Of a DNA stretch of 64,000 nt, positions 22,059-34,600 are shown one piece after another; position 1 is the first letter of the stretch, and each line of letters opens with the position of its first letter. Position numbers and translations under genes: made by a program. The notes beneath the pieces were generated by a model. That model was not told the DNA's origin, ran no database searches, and worked only from the letters and a program-made list of their open reading frames with translations. This DNA comes from Apostichopus japonicus. Lineage: Eukaryota; Echinodermata; Holothuroidea; Aspidochirotida; Stichopodidae. Where the stretch lies: positions 8,432,213 to 8,496,212 of the forward strand of contig NC_092574.1 in assembly GCF_037975245.1 (NCBI RefSeq), written 5' to 3'.

Positions 22059-25000
22059 ATGACGTCCCTAACACGAGATGTGCACAAATGGTTGCAAAGT
22101 TTGGACCTCACATTTCCAGTGAGGAACGTGCGAAGGTAAGACACATTAGCTTAGGCTACTGTAGCCTATTTCCTGAGAATTTTCAAGGTAGATCTCGCTT
22201 ACTATTAATTGGTTTGTAGTCCGAAATATCCTGTTACTAGGCTTTATTACTATAAGTAATACTAGCCTAAACTAGCCTAAGTTTGTTGAACTGACTCCTG
22301 AGTGAGAGCACAAGTTATTGCCATACCTAGGCCTAATGTATCATAGGCTGTAGCCTAACTTTATTTTAGCCTTGGGCTAAGAAAGGCATCTGTAGGCCTA
22401 ATTAAATAGCCAAAGTATTGCAATCTTCATGGTAATATGAAGTGATCACTATGTTTTAAAAAAATATTGTTTTCGTAATCTTGTTCAATCTTTTTTCCCT
22501 TCCAGAGATTTCTCCAATGGTTACCTTGTTGCAGAAATATTTTCCTGGTACTTTCCTCAAGACATCCAGATGCACTCCTATAATAACTGTAATGGATTAC
22601 AAGGGAAACTGGGCAATTGGTGCCAGCTACAAACAGTGAGTCCTTACAGTTACAAACCTACACTTTCAACTTAACTTCTTCACTGTCATCTTATGCAAAT
22701 AAATTGGATAGATAAATTGGGACATTCACTGCCAAAGTTGTATGTGGCTAGTATGAGACATGCTTCAATGAAATATTTATAAGCATCGCTGTAAACTTTC
22801 TCTTGTTTTCTTCTCACAGTTCTTTAAGAGAAGGAGTATCGACATTCCACAGGAACTAATTGAGGGCACTCTCCATTGTAGGCCAGATGCAGCAGAATTG
22901 TTGGCTCAATTCCTTTACTCAAAACTTACAAATAAGAAGTGAGTATGGTGCTAATGTGTTCTTTACTTGTATGTACTACATTCAAATCTGACACTGTATA
23001 TTTATCTGCAAGACTTTGTTACACTATCACGATTAGGTGAGAATATAGGGTGTTGTTGAGCAAAGACTGATGTTTTTGATATTGCTTCTTCCTTTATCAC
23101 ACAGTTAAGGTTGTACTTGTTCTTAGTTGGCATCAGTACATGGTTTTATCAAACGTTTAGTGGACAAGTACTACATGTTTGCCACGATTAATTTCGATAG
23201 ACTGAATATGTGTGTTGGATATCTCACCACACAACAAACGTGTGTAACATTTTGCATTAGATTTCTTGAATGTATATTGCATGGTATATAGCAGGGCTTA
23301 GAAATTACCACTTGTAGCTCATAGGCGATGTGACTATATATGGTTTCAAGATACTAACAAAGACAGTAAAATATTCAGCAATTTTTCATTTTGTGTGTAG
23401 CAAGACACAGCAACATAAAAAGTACAGGTGTATCCTATTCAATCTTAAACCAGTAGCTGAGAGGGGTGTAGGGTGGGAGGGGAGGGTGTCAGCCAGAGGG
23501 GGTTCTTTGTTCTTGGATTTAGTTATATAAATTTCATAACTCAGCTTTATCTCATTATTTGGCAGAATTAAAAGATTAGCTTTGAACAGGGATATAGACT
23601 TTACAGACCATCACTACCAACTCACCTTGCCGATGCATGCCAGGAATACAGCGACCATGGCAGTCAAGACAAACCTCAAGATAACAGAGCTTGAGACCGA
23701 ACCAAACATTATTACATGTCAGCAGAAAGTAAGTTGTTAGTATTGTAGAGTCCACTACATGTATGCACTTTTGTCAATCTTAAAAGATTTCAATTCGACT
23801 GGAAATCCAAATTTGAAGCATTCATGGTGACACTCCAAATGATTACTAAGTACAATCTAGTTGTCTTGATAGATAGTAAGCATGACTTTGAAATTGTCAT
23901 GATCTGTAAACTAGTCACATTATCATGATACGTAACCTATAGTTGCATTGTCATCAAAGGTAACTTACAGTGACATTGTCATGATAGGTTTCCTACAGTG
24001 GCGTTACAATGGTGGGTAACGTACAGTGGCATTGCCATGGTAGGTAACATGGTAGGTAATGTACAGTGGCAATACCATGGTAGTACAGTGGCATTACCAT
24101 GGTAGGTAAGTTACAGTGACATTGTCATGATAGGTATCCTACAGTGGCATTACCATGGTAGGTAACGTACAGTGGCATCACCATGGTAGGTAACGTACAG
24201 TGGCATTACCATGGTATCTAATGTACAGTAGCATTACCGCGGTAGGTAACCATCAGTGGCATTATCTTGATCATTTACCTACAGTGGTGTTGTCATAATA
24301 TCTTGACATGCTCCCTTTGGTGGAAAACGCATGTTGTTTAGCGTGCATTTTCACTCAGAGACAATGATAGCAATTTTCCCTTTTTCAAAAGGCGCAAGAC
24401 ATCATCTATAAACGTACCCAACACAGACAGGAAGAGAGGATAGAGGATCCTGATCGGTTTGATATCCGTCCATCTATCGGTCAGAGGTGTGTCAGGAAAC
24501 CGGGACAACACCAGAGTACGGTGTTGATCGATCAGAATTCCGAGGTTGCATCTGTTAGCAGAGCCGAGAACCCTTCACCTCATCGTAAGTTCACTTGATT
24601 ATCTTCTTCCGTCTTTTTCTGTTTTGATCAAAAACTCATTAAGCACCTATGCTGTTGTAGCCCTGGTGGTCTGTAAATGAATGGCCGGCTAATCTATTCA
24701 ATTTATTTGTGGGCCAAAGAGTGTGAAGGTGGACTGGGGAGTCCACTACCTTATCTTTTGAAGGACTTCAGTAATATCGAAACAACAGCAATAGTTGCTG
24801 ACAAATAGACTGCGATAAAATGAGAACAAAAACTAACAAGATGAAAGTTGCAAGAATAATGTATTTCTGAGAGAGGCTCACATTAGCTCCCTGGCAACCT
24901 GTCCTCAACAATTTTTGTGTTAATTTGGTTTAATTCTTTTAGTTTACTATTTTAAACAAATTTCTCATACTGCAGTGCATATGAGCTTCATATCTCAAGT

Positions 25001-25443
25001 TTCAATTCAAATTATGAAGAAAATAAGAAGACAGGTTTTGAACAATCCTCCGAGTTCCTATTTATATGTGTTTGTTTAGTAACTCTGGAAAGTTTATGGG
25101 GTGACAAAATTGAAAGATAGAGAGAAAAACAATGTGAGAAACAGTAAGGGGTGTGTCACTGTCTGGTGAAATTTGGGCATATTGTAACCCTGGCTGTAAG
25201 CCAAACTTTTGGGGCATTGTGAATGTGAAACCATTACGCTGTTATAACTTGACGGTAAAATGTGAAATCATTTCTGTTTTTTTTTTAACAGGTCAGGAAA
25301 GTCCTTTGGTGGCCAGCAGCAGCGGTAGCATGCCATACCGTGAAATCGTTGTCAATCAGTTGGACCACACGGTACAACAAATCATCAGACCGTCAGGAAC
25401 CCTTTCACCTAACAATGTCCTTCCCCCCATCAGTGGAATGTAA
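22059..25443 (+). CDS. SPATA4: Spermatogenesis-associated protein 4 (CH-domain protein)
   Basis: SPATA4 belongs to the CH_2/CLAMP-type calponin-homology group, found in ciliated and testis tissue; its exact role is unsettled. Six exons join in phase: 22059-22135, 22506-22635, 22820-22938, 23566-23728, 24392-24584, 25292-25443. The product is 277 aa (human about 305). The CH domain covers roughly residues 5-110, with [35 protein letters not shown] and [12 protein letters not shown] conserved block with [14 protein letters not shown] follows at about 116-130. The C-terminal third is polar, probably disordered, and less conserved. All introns are GT-AG. The 24392 acceptor has a weak tract (ttttcaaaag) but fits phase. 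The gene converges on WDR17. Confidence 0.93.
23925..24297. repeat. Minisatellite, about 28-bp unit, in a SPATA4 intron
   Basis: About a dozen imperfect head-to-tail units of roughly 28 bp, typical form 'ggtaacgtacagtggcat' plus 'taccatggta', fill part of the intron between the exons at 23566-23728 and 24392-24584. Each unit carries the palindrome taccatggta. On the sense strand many units also contain a donor-like ggtaac or ggtaag and an acceptor-like tacag. Confidence 0.85.
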
Positions 25444-28400
25444 CTACCGTCGGAATTCAGAGACAAATCCATACATGCACAAAACGATAACAGAGTCATA
25501 AAAACAATACTAGAGAGTAGACCTACCAACCGTGTTTATCTTGAGGTTGATATTAGAGAGCCGACAGGAAGCTGTGGCAACGATAACGAGATGTTGCGCA
25601 GTGATACAACAGAGCTATTAAAACTACAGGGTGCTGTTGTAATCAGGGAAAGCTGTCGCATTTTACTGGGAGGGGACCAGTAATCAGGGAATACTCTCCA
25701 CAGTTTAAATTATCTATGTCAAGGAATCGATCACAAGCAATATAAAGCTGTCACGTCATTTTGTCCTCGTTTCTTTTTACCAAATGTACAGTATACAGAA
25801 ATAGATTTGCATTTCATATTCATAATTTTGTTCCAACTCGTCTTTTTTTGTCGTGCGGAGTTCTCCAAAAAAAGTCAGTGAAGAAAACCACCTTAACATG
25901 AAATGAGACTTTATACAGTCTATGAAAGGTGGTTGATACTTGTATTTAATTAATAGCAACACTGAAAAACAGATGTTCTGAATCAAAGTTGAAAGTTTTA
26001 ATTCATTTGCTAATATTTGATCTGTAGGTGACAAATATGTACAGGGGGGGAGGTGGGAGGGGGGGTGGGTCTTACTTTGATCAATTGCGATCAGATTCAG
26101 GGTAATAACAGACTTAACCTTTTGAAAGAAAAATTTGCCGATACCACCAGTTGCGTTTATTGGTCACATGCGAAAGGTTGGTCCATTATTCATCCTCTTT
26201 CAAATTAGTTTATGAGCAAAAACAGTGGCAACAATAAAAGAAGACACGAGGAAAGGGTATTCCTGGTTAGTGTTTATATCTAATTTATTGGAGTTAAATG
26301 AAAAAGAAAAAACTCAAATTATTGCACAGAAATTATCAAGGTCTTTTATGGATTATTTTACATGACAACTCAAAAAAGAGTAGAAAAGGGCTAAATAATC
26401 CATAAATATATAACAGAGTGCATGTAACCTCCCCTATCATAATAACGGAGAAGACTAAAGCCAGTGAACCAACAGCTATTCCTGTCACGCACCGATAAAG
26501 AAAACGCCTCTTGCAAGCAAACTAATTACAAAAAGAGCTTGTAAAGTGATAATGAGGTAACATTAAATATAAAGCTTATGAAACAAAGCACGCTACTTCA
26601 TCTATTTAAGTTTCTTACATGTTTCTTATAAGTTTAGTCACATTTATTTGGATGACCGGATTGTGAAATAATCAATGATGTCATACAAGGATGACATCAA
26701 CAATTTGCTTTGATTTTTTGTTTGTTTTAAGTTGTAAGAAAGTAATTCACCTGTGTGACAACACCTTATTTTCTGTTGGTAAGGTATGATTATGTCAAAA
26801 CATCGCAACAGTGATTTCAATGGGACTCTCTCCAGCCAAACCCAGAAATAAACAGAGGGTGCTCTCACCTATCTAATTCCCTGAAACTTGACCAAGCTTC
26901 AGTCTCTGACTGCAGATCATACCGGTTCATGGTTTGATCGTTAGTAATATAAAAAAAAATCATTTTCTAATTCCTTTGGAAACATAATTTCAATAAAGTT
27001 TCAAAAGGCAGACATATTGTTTTAAGCACCTTGTGTTTTCTAAAACACTTTTTTCTTTCTTGGCTTGACCAAAACTTGCCAGTTGAGTGGAACCTTGAAC
27101 TAGCCAATCACCCAGAGTATTGTATGGGCCAGTCCATCAGGCGTGTTTGCATGCTAGATCACACGCTTTCACACTCGTTTTTTAGTTCAACTCAAGAGAT
27201 CTGTCGACAGTATAGATCACCCCTTTTAATTATGAACAGCGCCATCTGTGGACATGCTGGAGTACAATCCTCAGCAGTAGAACAATGAAATAAACAAAGA
27301 TAGTTCAACGTGTTGTTTTTTTTCTCCCAGGTATGCACGAAACAAAGTTATTGCAAAAAGTACATAATTGAATAAACTTGACTATTTAGGGGGCAGGGAG
27401 AATATATTTCATATAGAGAAACATTTTCTTTACAATTTTAGGTTGACAGGGTGGGACAGACATATATTTGGGGCCAAGACATCCCTCCCAATGAGACCAC
27501 CCCCCCCCCTGGCTAAGCCACTGAAGAAATCCATGCAGTTACTAGGCAATACAGAAATTATTGTGTTCAACACATTTAACATAATGCTTTACTTTCCGTA
27601 GGCAAATTTATTTTTATTTAATGTAAATTTAACCTTTATGACTAAAAATATTTCTACTGGCAGTATAAAAAGTTCCCTTCATTTAAAGCCATCATTGAAT
27701 TTCATAAAATGATTTTTTATAATTCCAAACTCTACTAAACATATTTAACCATGTCAAAATTTTTCCACTCTCCATCGAAAAAAGATATCTGCTTAGGAAC
27801 GCTATCAGCATAATCTCAATATTTCAGTAGAACATACAATATTAATTTTTTTATAACATTTACAAAAATCATAGTTTAGCTTTACACTTACAGTAGAGTT
27901 TGTAAACCAATTTTAAAGCTACTGTTAAGAAAAAAATGTATAAAAAAAAAAAATGAAATCATGAAAATAAAATATCACAGGAAACAATACAAAGAGATGA
28001 ATATCATGTTATTTGTTTACAAGGTCGGTTTCTTAACAAACTATCAAGGTATTTGTTTACAAGGTCGGTTTCTTAACAAATTATCAAGGTATTTGTTTAC
28101 AAGGTCGATTTCTTAACAAACTGTCAAGATGAAAATGGAGGTTTAAGAACAAGAAATGTTTGCCTTTTCAATATTAAACAAGAGTCATCGCTATCAACAA
28201 GTTTATGGTAGTTTTTTTTGTGATACCTTGCATTTAGTTTCCCATGAGGGGGGGGGGGGAGAACTGATAGCTCCCTTTCTTCTACAATCCCCCCCCCAAA
28301 AAAAAAAAAAAATGCAGCGAGCCATCGAATTACAAAATGAAGTACGTCTGATATTTGTTTGAGAATTTGATTACAATACCAGCTATGTGACGGGTATGTT

Positions 28401-28696
28401 ATAACTGTATGTTACATATAACAATATATTTAACCCCTGTAAAAAATTATTTTTCTCTTCGACAGAGATGTCTAGATGTAACGATAGGTGACACTACAAG
28501 AAATGCTTACGTTCCTAGCCGAATCCGCTACGGAGTAAAATCAGATAGCATATCTATATATATATATATCTATATCTCTCTATTAAAGCAACTGTACATT
28601 ATGTTTGAGTGACTACTGATTAATACTGAAAGGAACAAATTGCTGGTAAAAACTATACTTGAAAGAAGGAAACAAATGTAATAAAAACCTACGGGG
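25444..28696. other. Convergent 3' region of SPATA4 and WDR17
   Basis: This interval holds the 3' UTRs of both genes. A plus-strand AATAAA at 26233-26238 could end SPATA4. Reverse-strand AATAAA words at 27607-27612 and 27613-27618 could end WDR17 about 1.1 kb past its stop. No coding exon is seen. G-runs occur near 26044 and 28250, a three-copy 40-bp repeat at 28012-28130 and a short TA tract near 28556. Confidence 0.5.
28012..28130. repeat. 40-bp tandem repeat, three copies
   Basis: The unit 'tatttgtttacaaggtcg' followed by 'tttcttaacaaactatcaagg' appears three times head to tail with only a few base changes. It lies in the probable 3' UTR or flank of WDR17. Confidence 0.9.
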
Positions 28697-31600
28697 TTAA
28701 AATGGATTGATAAGGACACCTGTGGCCAACGGTGAAAACAGATTGACTTTAGCCCACATCAGTGCGTCGTTGTACGAGACCACCGAGCTGGCATCCTCCA
28801 AGAAATACGCTGGGCCCTGAAATATGACAGAAAATACATCGGAGTGTCTTTATTTAGATCAGGGGTTCCCTAGATGGGGTGCATGAACATTAGAATAAGA
28901 GAACCTAGTAATCTGGATATAGAAATGTCTCTACTTCTCCAGCGATAGTTTTTCGTTTAAGTTTTGCTCCTAAAAAAGGCAGAGAATCTCTCTGATTCTC
29001 CTGAGAGATTGTCCATGAAAATCTGATACCTGAGATCAAGGAAGGGAATCCTTTTAGAGTTAGACTATGTATTTCAGTCACTTTGGTTGATGTTAAATTT
29101 TTATTAAAATTTGAATTATGATTTCCTACAAAGTTAAAATCGGTAGAGAAATACAACCGGGTTTTTAAGAGCCGAGTCCCGAACCAGACGGTGATGAAGA
29201 CAAAATATAAAGGTGTCTACCTGAATCCGTTTCTTTGAGAATAGCGACTGGTGAATATCCGAATGACAGGGTAAGTGAGATCCCGTAGCTACGTCTACTC
29301 CAGGTTCTAGGTCGCAGGTTTCTGTCCCAACTCGTTGTAATATACTCTCGTACAGAGCTACTTGGCGCAACGTCGGAGGATCAATTGGCACATTCTCTGG
29401 AGATCTAGGTGTGTTCACAGTGAATCAAACATAACAAGTATTAATGTTGGGGGATGTATGGAGACATTTTCTGGAGATCTAGGTGTGTTCACGGTGAATC
29501 AAACATAACAAGATGTTAATGTTGGGGGGATGTATGGAGACATTGTCTGGAGATCTAGGTGCATTCACGGTGAATCAAGCATATCAAGTATTAATGTTGG
29601 AGGATGTGTGGACTCATTCTCTGGAGATTTATGTGTGTTCATGGTGAATCAATCATAACAATTATTAATGTTGAAGGATGTGTGGAGACATTGTCTGGAG
29701 ATCTAGGTGCGTTCACAGTGAATCAAATATATCAAGTATTAACATGAAGGATCTTTGGACTCATTCTCTGGATATATACGTGCGTTCACAGTGAATCAAA
29801 TATATCAAGTATTAACATGGAGGATCTTTTGACTCATTCTCTGGAGATTTACGTGCGTTCACAGTGAATCAAACATAACAAGTGTTAATGTTGGGGGATG
29901 TATGGAGACATTGTCTGGAGATTTCTATGTGTTCACAGTGAATCAAACACATCAAGTATTAATCTAGATGTGTTCACTGTTCACAGTTTATCAAACACAT
30001 CAAGTACTAACATGGAGGATTTTTGGACTCATTCTCTGGAGACCTAGGTGTGTTCACAGTGAATCAAACATTACAAGTATTAATGTTGGGGGATGTATGG
30101 AGACATTTTCTGGAGATCTAGGTGTGTTCACGGTGAATCAAACATAACAAGATGTTAATGTTGGGGGGATGTATGGAGACATTGTCTGGAGATCTAGGTG
30201 CATTCACGGTGAATCAAGCATATCAAGTATTAATGTTGGAGGATGTGTGGACTCATTCTCTGGAGATTTATGTGTGTTCATGGTGAATCAATCATAACAA
30301 TTATTAATGTTGAAGGATGTGTGGAGACATTGTCTGGAGATCTAGGTGCGTTCACAGTGAATCAAATATATCAAGTATTAACATGAAGGATCTTTGGACT
30401 CATTCTCTGGATATATACGTGCGTTCACAGTGAATCAAATATATCAAGTATTAACATGGAGGATCTTTTGACTCATTCTCTGGAGATTTACGTGCGTTCA
30501 CAGTGAATCAAACATAACAAGTGTTAATGTTGGGGGATGTATGGAGACATTGTCTGGAGATTTCTATGTGTTCACAGTGAATCAAACACATCAAGTATTA
30601 ATCTAGATGTGTTCACTGTTCACAGTTTATCAAACACATCAAGTACTAACATGGAGGATTTTTGGACTCATTCTCTGGAGACCTAGGTGTGTTCACAGTG
30701 AATCAAACATTACAAGTATTAATGTTGCTCATTAATGTTGCTCATGCTCTGGAGATCTACATGTGTTCATAGTGAATCAAACATTATACCGTGTAGAATC
30801 TATGGACACATATTCCCATACTCATTTCTATTATTCATACTCACTCCTCATTCTTGTTCATTTCATGTTGCGTTACAGCCAACCAGGCATCCAGTTCCAG
30901 CTCTATTTCAGTTGGAGTAAGAGGGAGATCCATCTCCTCGTTAGTGCATAGATGTCTGCATTTGTTAGTGAAATAATAGATAATTCAAAACTTCCTCTCC
31001 ACAACATCAGAGAGAAAACAAATGTCCCCTCCCACCGGCCCCAAACTGTCAGGCCAGTAGAGATTACTCCGTACCAAGCCTACTTGCATTAGTTTGAAGC
31101 GTCTTCTTGAAATGTAATCTGGTCGGTTGGTTGAAAGTTGCAGACATCACCAACAAATGAAGTATCATATAAGTTTGTAATTTCTCGGAATTAGAGATTT
31201 ACTTTACAAAACTACATGCTGATAGGAAATATCGGCAAACGCAAACAAACAAATCTTAAAACCTTTAAAATCACCAGGATGTTGCACATTACTGACGATA
31301 CCTAACTTCAAAGGCGAGAAAAGCACTGTTAACAGACTGCTGATCTACTGCAAAGAGCCTGTGCTTGTAAATATATAACAGGTTTGAGGGGCCTAACATT
31401 TCACTCCAACTAGTATCATCTACGATAGCCTCTGAAGAAGATTCTGCTGGGATGGCAACGTCAGTGTCTCTGACTACTTCTCTATGCATGACGTAACTTT
31501 TAATATGTCTTTCGATCGGTTAATGGATGGATACAATGGAAACACTAGCTGACACATTGTGTACAGAGCTAATGCTAACCTGTACAGTGCTGGCGTACAA

Positions 31601-34600
31601 CTTTGTGTAGTACTCACTTTGCTAAATTGTACAGTGCAGGCACGACGGTAGCGTAATATATCTTTCAATTGGTTAATGGAGGGATACAATGGAAACACTA
31701 GCTGACACATTGTGTACAGAGCTCATGCTGACCTGTACGGTGCAGGTATAATTTTCTGTGGATTACTCACTTTGCTAAATTGTACAGTGCAGGCACGACG
31801 GTAGCGTAACCTCGTCTGATAGCTAACAGAGCTCCGATGTAGGCACTCAGGGCAATAAGCTCTCTTCTTGATCTGAAGAAAGAAACAAAAAAAACCACAA
31901 AAATGAGGAACTGGTGAAGGCAAAGTTCAAGCTTTTCAGAACAGCCCAATAAATATTTACTGATCGTAAAGCAGTCATACAGGGACTTATATTACATACT
32001 GATATTACACCGATTCCTGGTCTGATGATTGTTAACTAACTTACCATATGTTCTACTGGCCGGAAAATTGCCGGTTCCTTTTTTTTTTTCTCGAGGCAAA
32101 TAGCCTGAATGTTGAGGCCTGATTTATAACAATCTATCTATCTGATAACTCTGTGTGAACTGATTGGAAGTACGAAGTAGGGAAGAAAAAAAACTTACTT
32201 TGAGCAAGACTGCTGCATTAATTTGTCTGTTCTAATACAGCTCATGAGTTTTACAAGTGATAAGAGCTCATCTAACTTCCAGTTACCATCCTCAAGTTTG
32301 GCTATAAAGAAAAATCAGAAAAGTAAAATATCAAATGTTGTTGAGAAAAGGTTGTTCCATTTCAAAATTGATCCACTCTTTCCCAATATTGAGATCTGCA
32401 GACTGTGCAATGTGCATCCTCAATATTAAACCATTACTTCTCACATAAAATATATTAACACTTAAACTAATCAAGTAACCTAACCCCTGATCGCTTGACG
32501 ACGACCTAACCAACTTGTCAGCCCCAATAGTCATACGCAAAATAGTCTCTAGGCTAAGTTACAATTGCTATGAAGGTGCTTACTGTAAAGCTGTATGCCT
32601 CCAATGTGATTGTTGAATTGTCAAATCTAAGAATTTACTGGTGGTTGATGTTGATTGCAGAGCAAAATTGTTCCAGAAAGTTTACAGGGGGGATCACATC
32701 CTTGTAGCATTTTGTATCACAAAAGATATGATTTTTTTAAATCTTGTGATAGTTTTGTTAATGCATCTGGCAATAGCGAAATGGGATGTCATCAGGGCAC
32801 TTCAGCTGAACATATCTTAAGTCAAGGGCAGGATATTGAGATGGGGTTTTTACCTAGCAGCGTCGAATATGTTTTCTTTTCACTCTTAGTTTCACATTGT
32901 TTGTCACCAGAAAATCCTTTTAAATCTGCTCGTTTGACACTTGATAAATTTGCCCTGTATTGAAGAAATTATGCTATGAACACTACCAGTTGCTATTGAA
33001 ATGCAAAATACTACACCCTGCCTGCCATGTAACTACAAATGTCGAAAAAAGTCATCCAAAGATTGACTGATAACGTTTTTTACCTTAAATTTAACAAAAC
33101 CCAGAAGCAGATGATAGATAAGATTTTCAAAAGTACAAATAAATTCTAAAACAGATAAAAAATATTAAGAAAATTACAAAACAAATTCTCCTGGATGTTT
33201 TACTGAATATTTCTAAAAAACTTACAGATGATAAGCGGTAACCCAACCTGCAAGGCCACTTCTGGTGTAGATGAGAGCAGAAAGTATTGTACAGATTCTT
33301 CAATATTTACTCCCTGAAGGCTTTCAGCTCTGACTAAGCATTCTTCTACAGTTGGGAGACCAGCCTAGAAGAGAACATACACCAAAATATAAAGAATACT
33401 ACAGATCTAGCTATTGCTTTCACCCAGTCTCTGGACATCCATTGAGCACAAAATGTGCCAAATATTGCACAAAATGTAAATAGATCTGTCGGTTCAGCTG
33501 AAAAAAGCAAAATAAAAACTTTAAAGTTGCAACAGATCAAAAGAGAGTAGTTTGATAAAGTTGCGTGAGAAGGCTTTGATACAAGATTGTAAACCTTTAA
33601 CTTTGAATAACACTTCTTTTTTTTCACTTACCTTTTTGTGCATATGATTTATTTCAGCCACGCTGCCTGAACAGCGGGCACAGGTCTGTATGAGATACTC
33701 TTTGCTATCTGGTAAAGTCTGTAAGAGTTCCACCGATAAATCCCTATAAATAAAAAAAATTAAAAAATAGGGAAGAAAGAACGGAAAGAATGAAGTCAAA
33801 GTTCACCAAAATGTTATGAAACACAGTTACTACAGCATGGATGGCTTCATCACATGCATTCTAAAAATAATTCTCCATCAATACGTGACCAGAAATTCAT
33901 CAAACTTGAAGGCCATCAGTATTGCCCTCAAAATATGCTAGAAAGTCTTCTATTGGTCATGTGGTGTTCAAACGTCGACAGGAATTCTGCCGCCAGCCTC
34001 ACTGAAAGTACATGTTTCCACATCGTGACTTTCGTTTGGTATAGAACAGTCAATTCTCAACGTACGGGACTACTTACTTGCAGGGTCTCGACTGCCCTGA
34101 GGGCGCTCTGGAAAACTTTTAACAAGCCTTACAACCAGGCTAAAACATGTGGCCTATAATGACGACCATTAAATATACTTGCTCTCCTATAAGGGTTTTT
34201 TTTGTGGAGGGTTTTTCTTGGCTATACAAAGTAAAATCCTTAATCCCTGGCAGAGTTTGTGGCTGAATCTTTTTAAGTTTTGATTATCGTTGAGTAAAAG
34301 CAGTGGAATTTGTCAAGTTTTGTTGTCGGTTATGTTTGTTTGTTTGTTTGGATATGGACTTCTCATTAATTGTTACTTTAATGCGTTTATTCATAAATTA
34401 AAAGAACAAATCCTCGTCGGATTATACACTCAATCTCCTGTTTTTGAGGTGTGGTTTTCGAGCAATTCACAGATCATATCCGAAGAGAACTAACAAGAGT
34501 GGATGGTTTTGATCAAGAGCAAACATTACTTCAGACCCTCCCAACAGACAAAATCAGTTAAGACTGTGAAACAGACGAATGTACATATGGACAGAGTGAT

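Noticed and set aside
29405-30775. CRISPR-like array
   Set aside because: The units are degenerate head-to-tail minisatellite copies with no constant repeat and unique spacers, in an animal intron.
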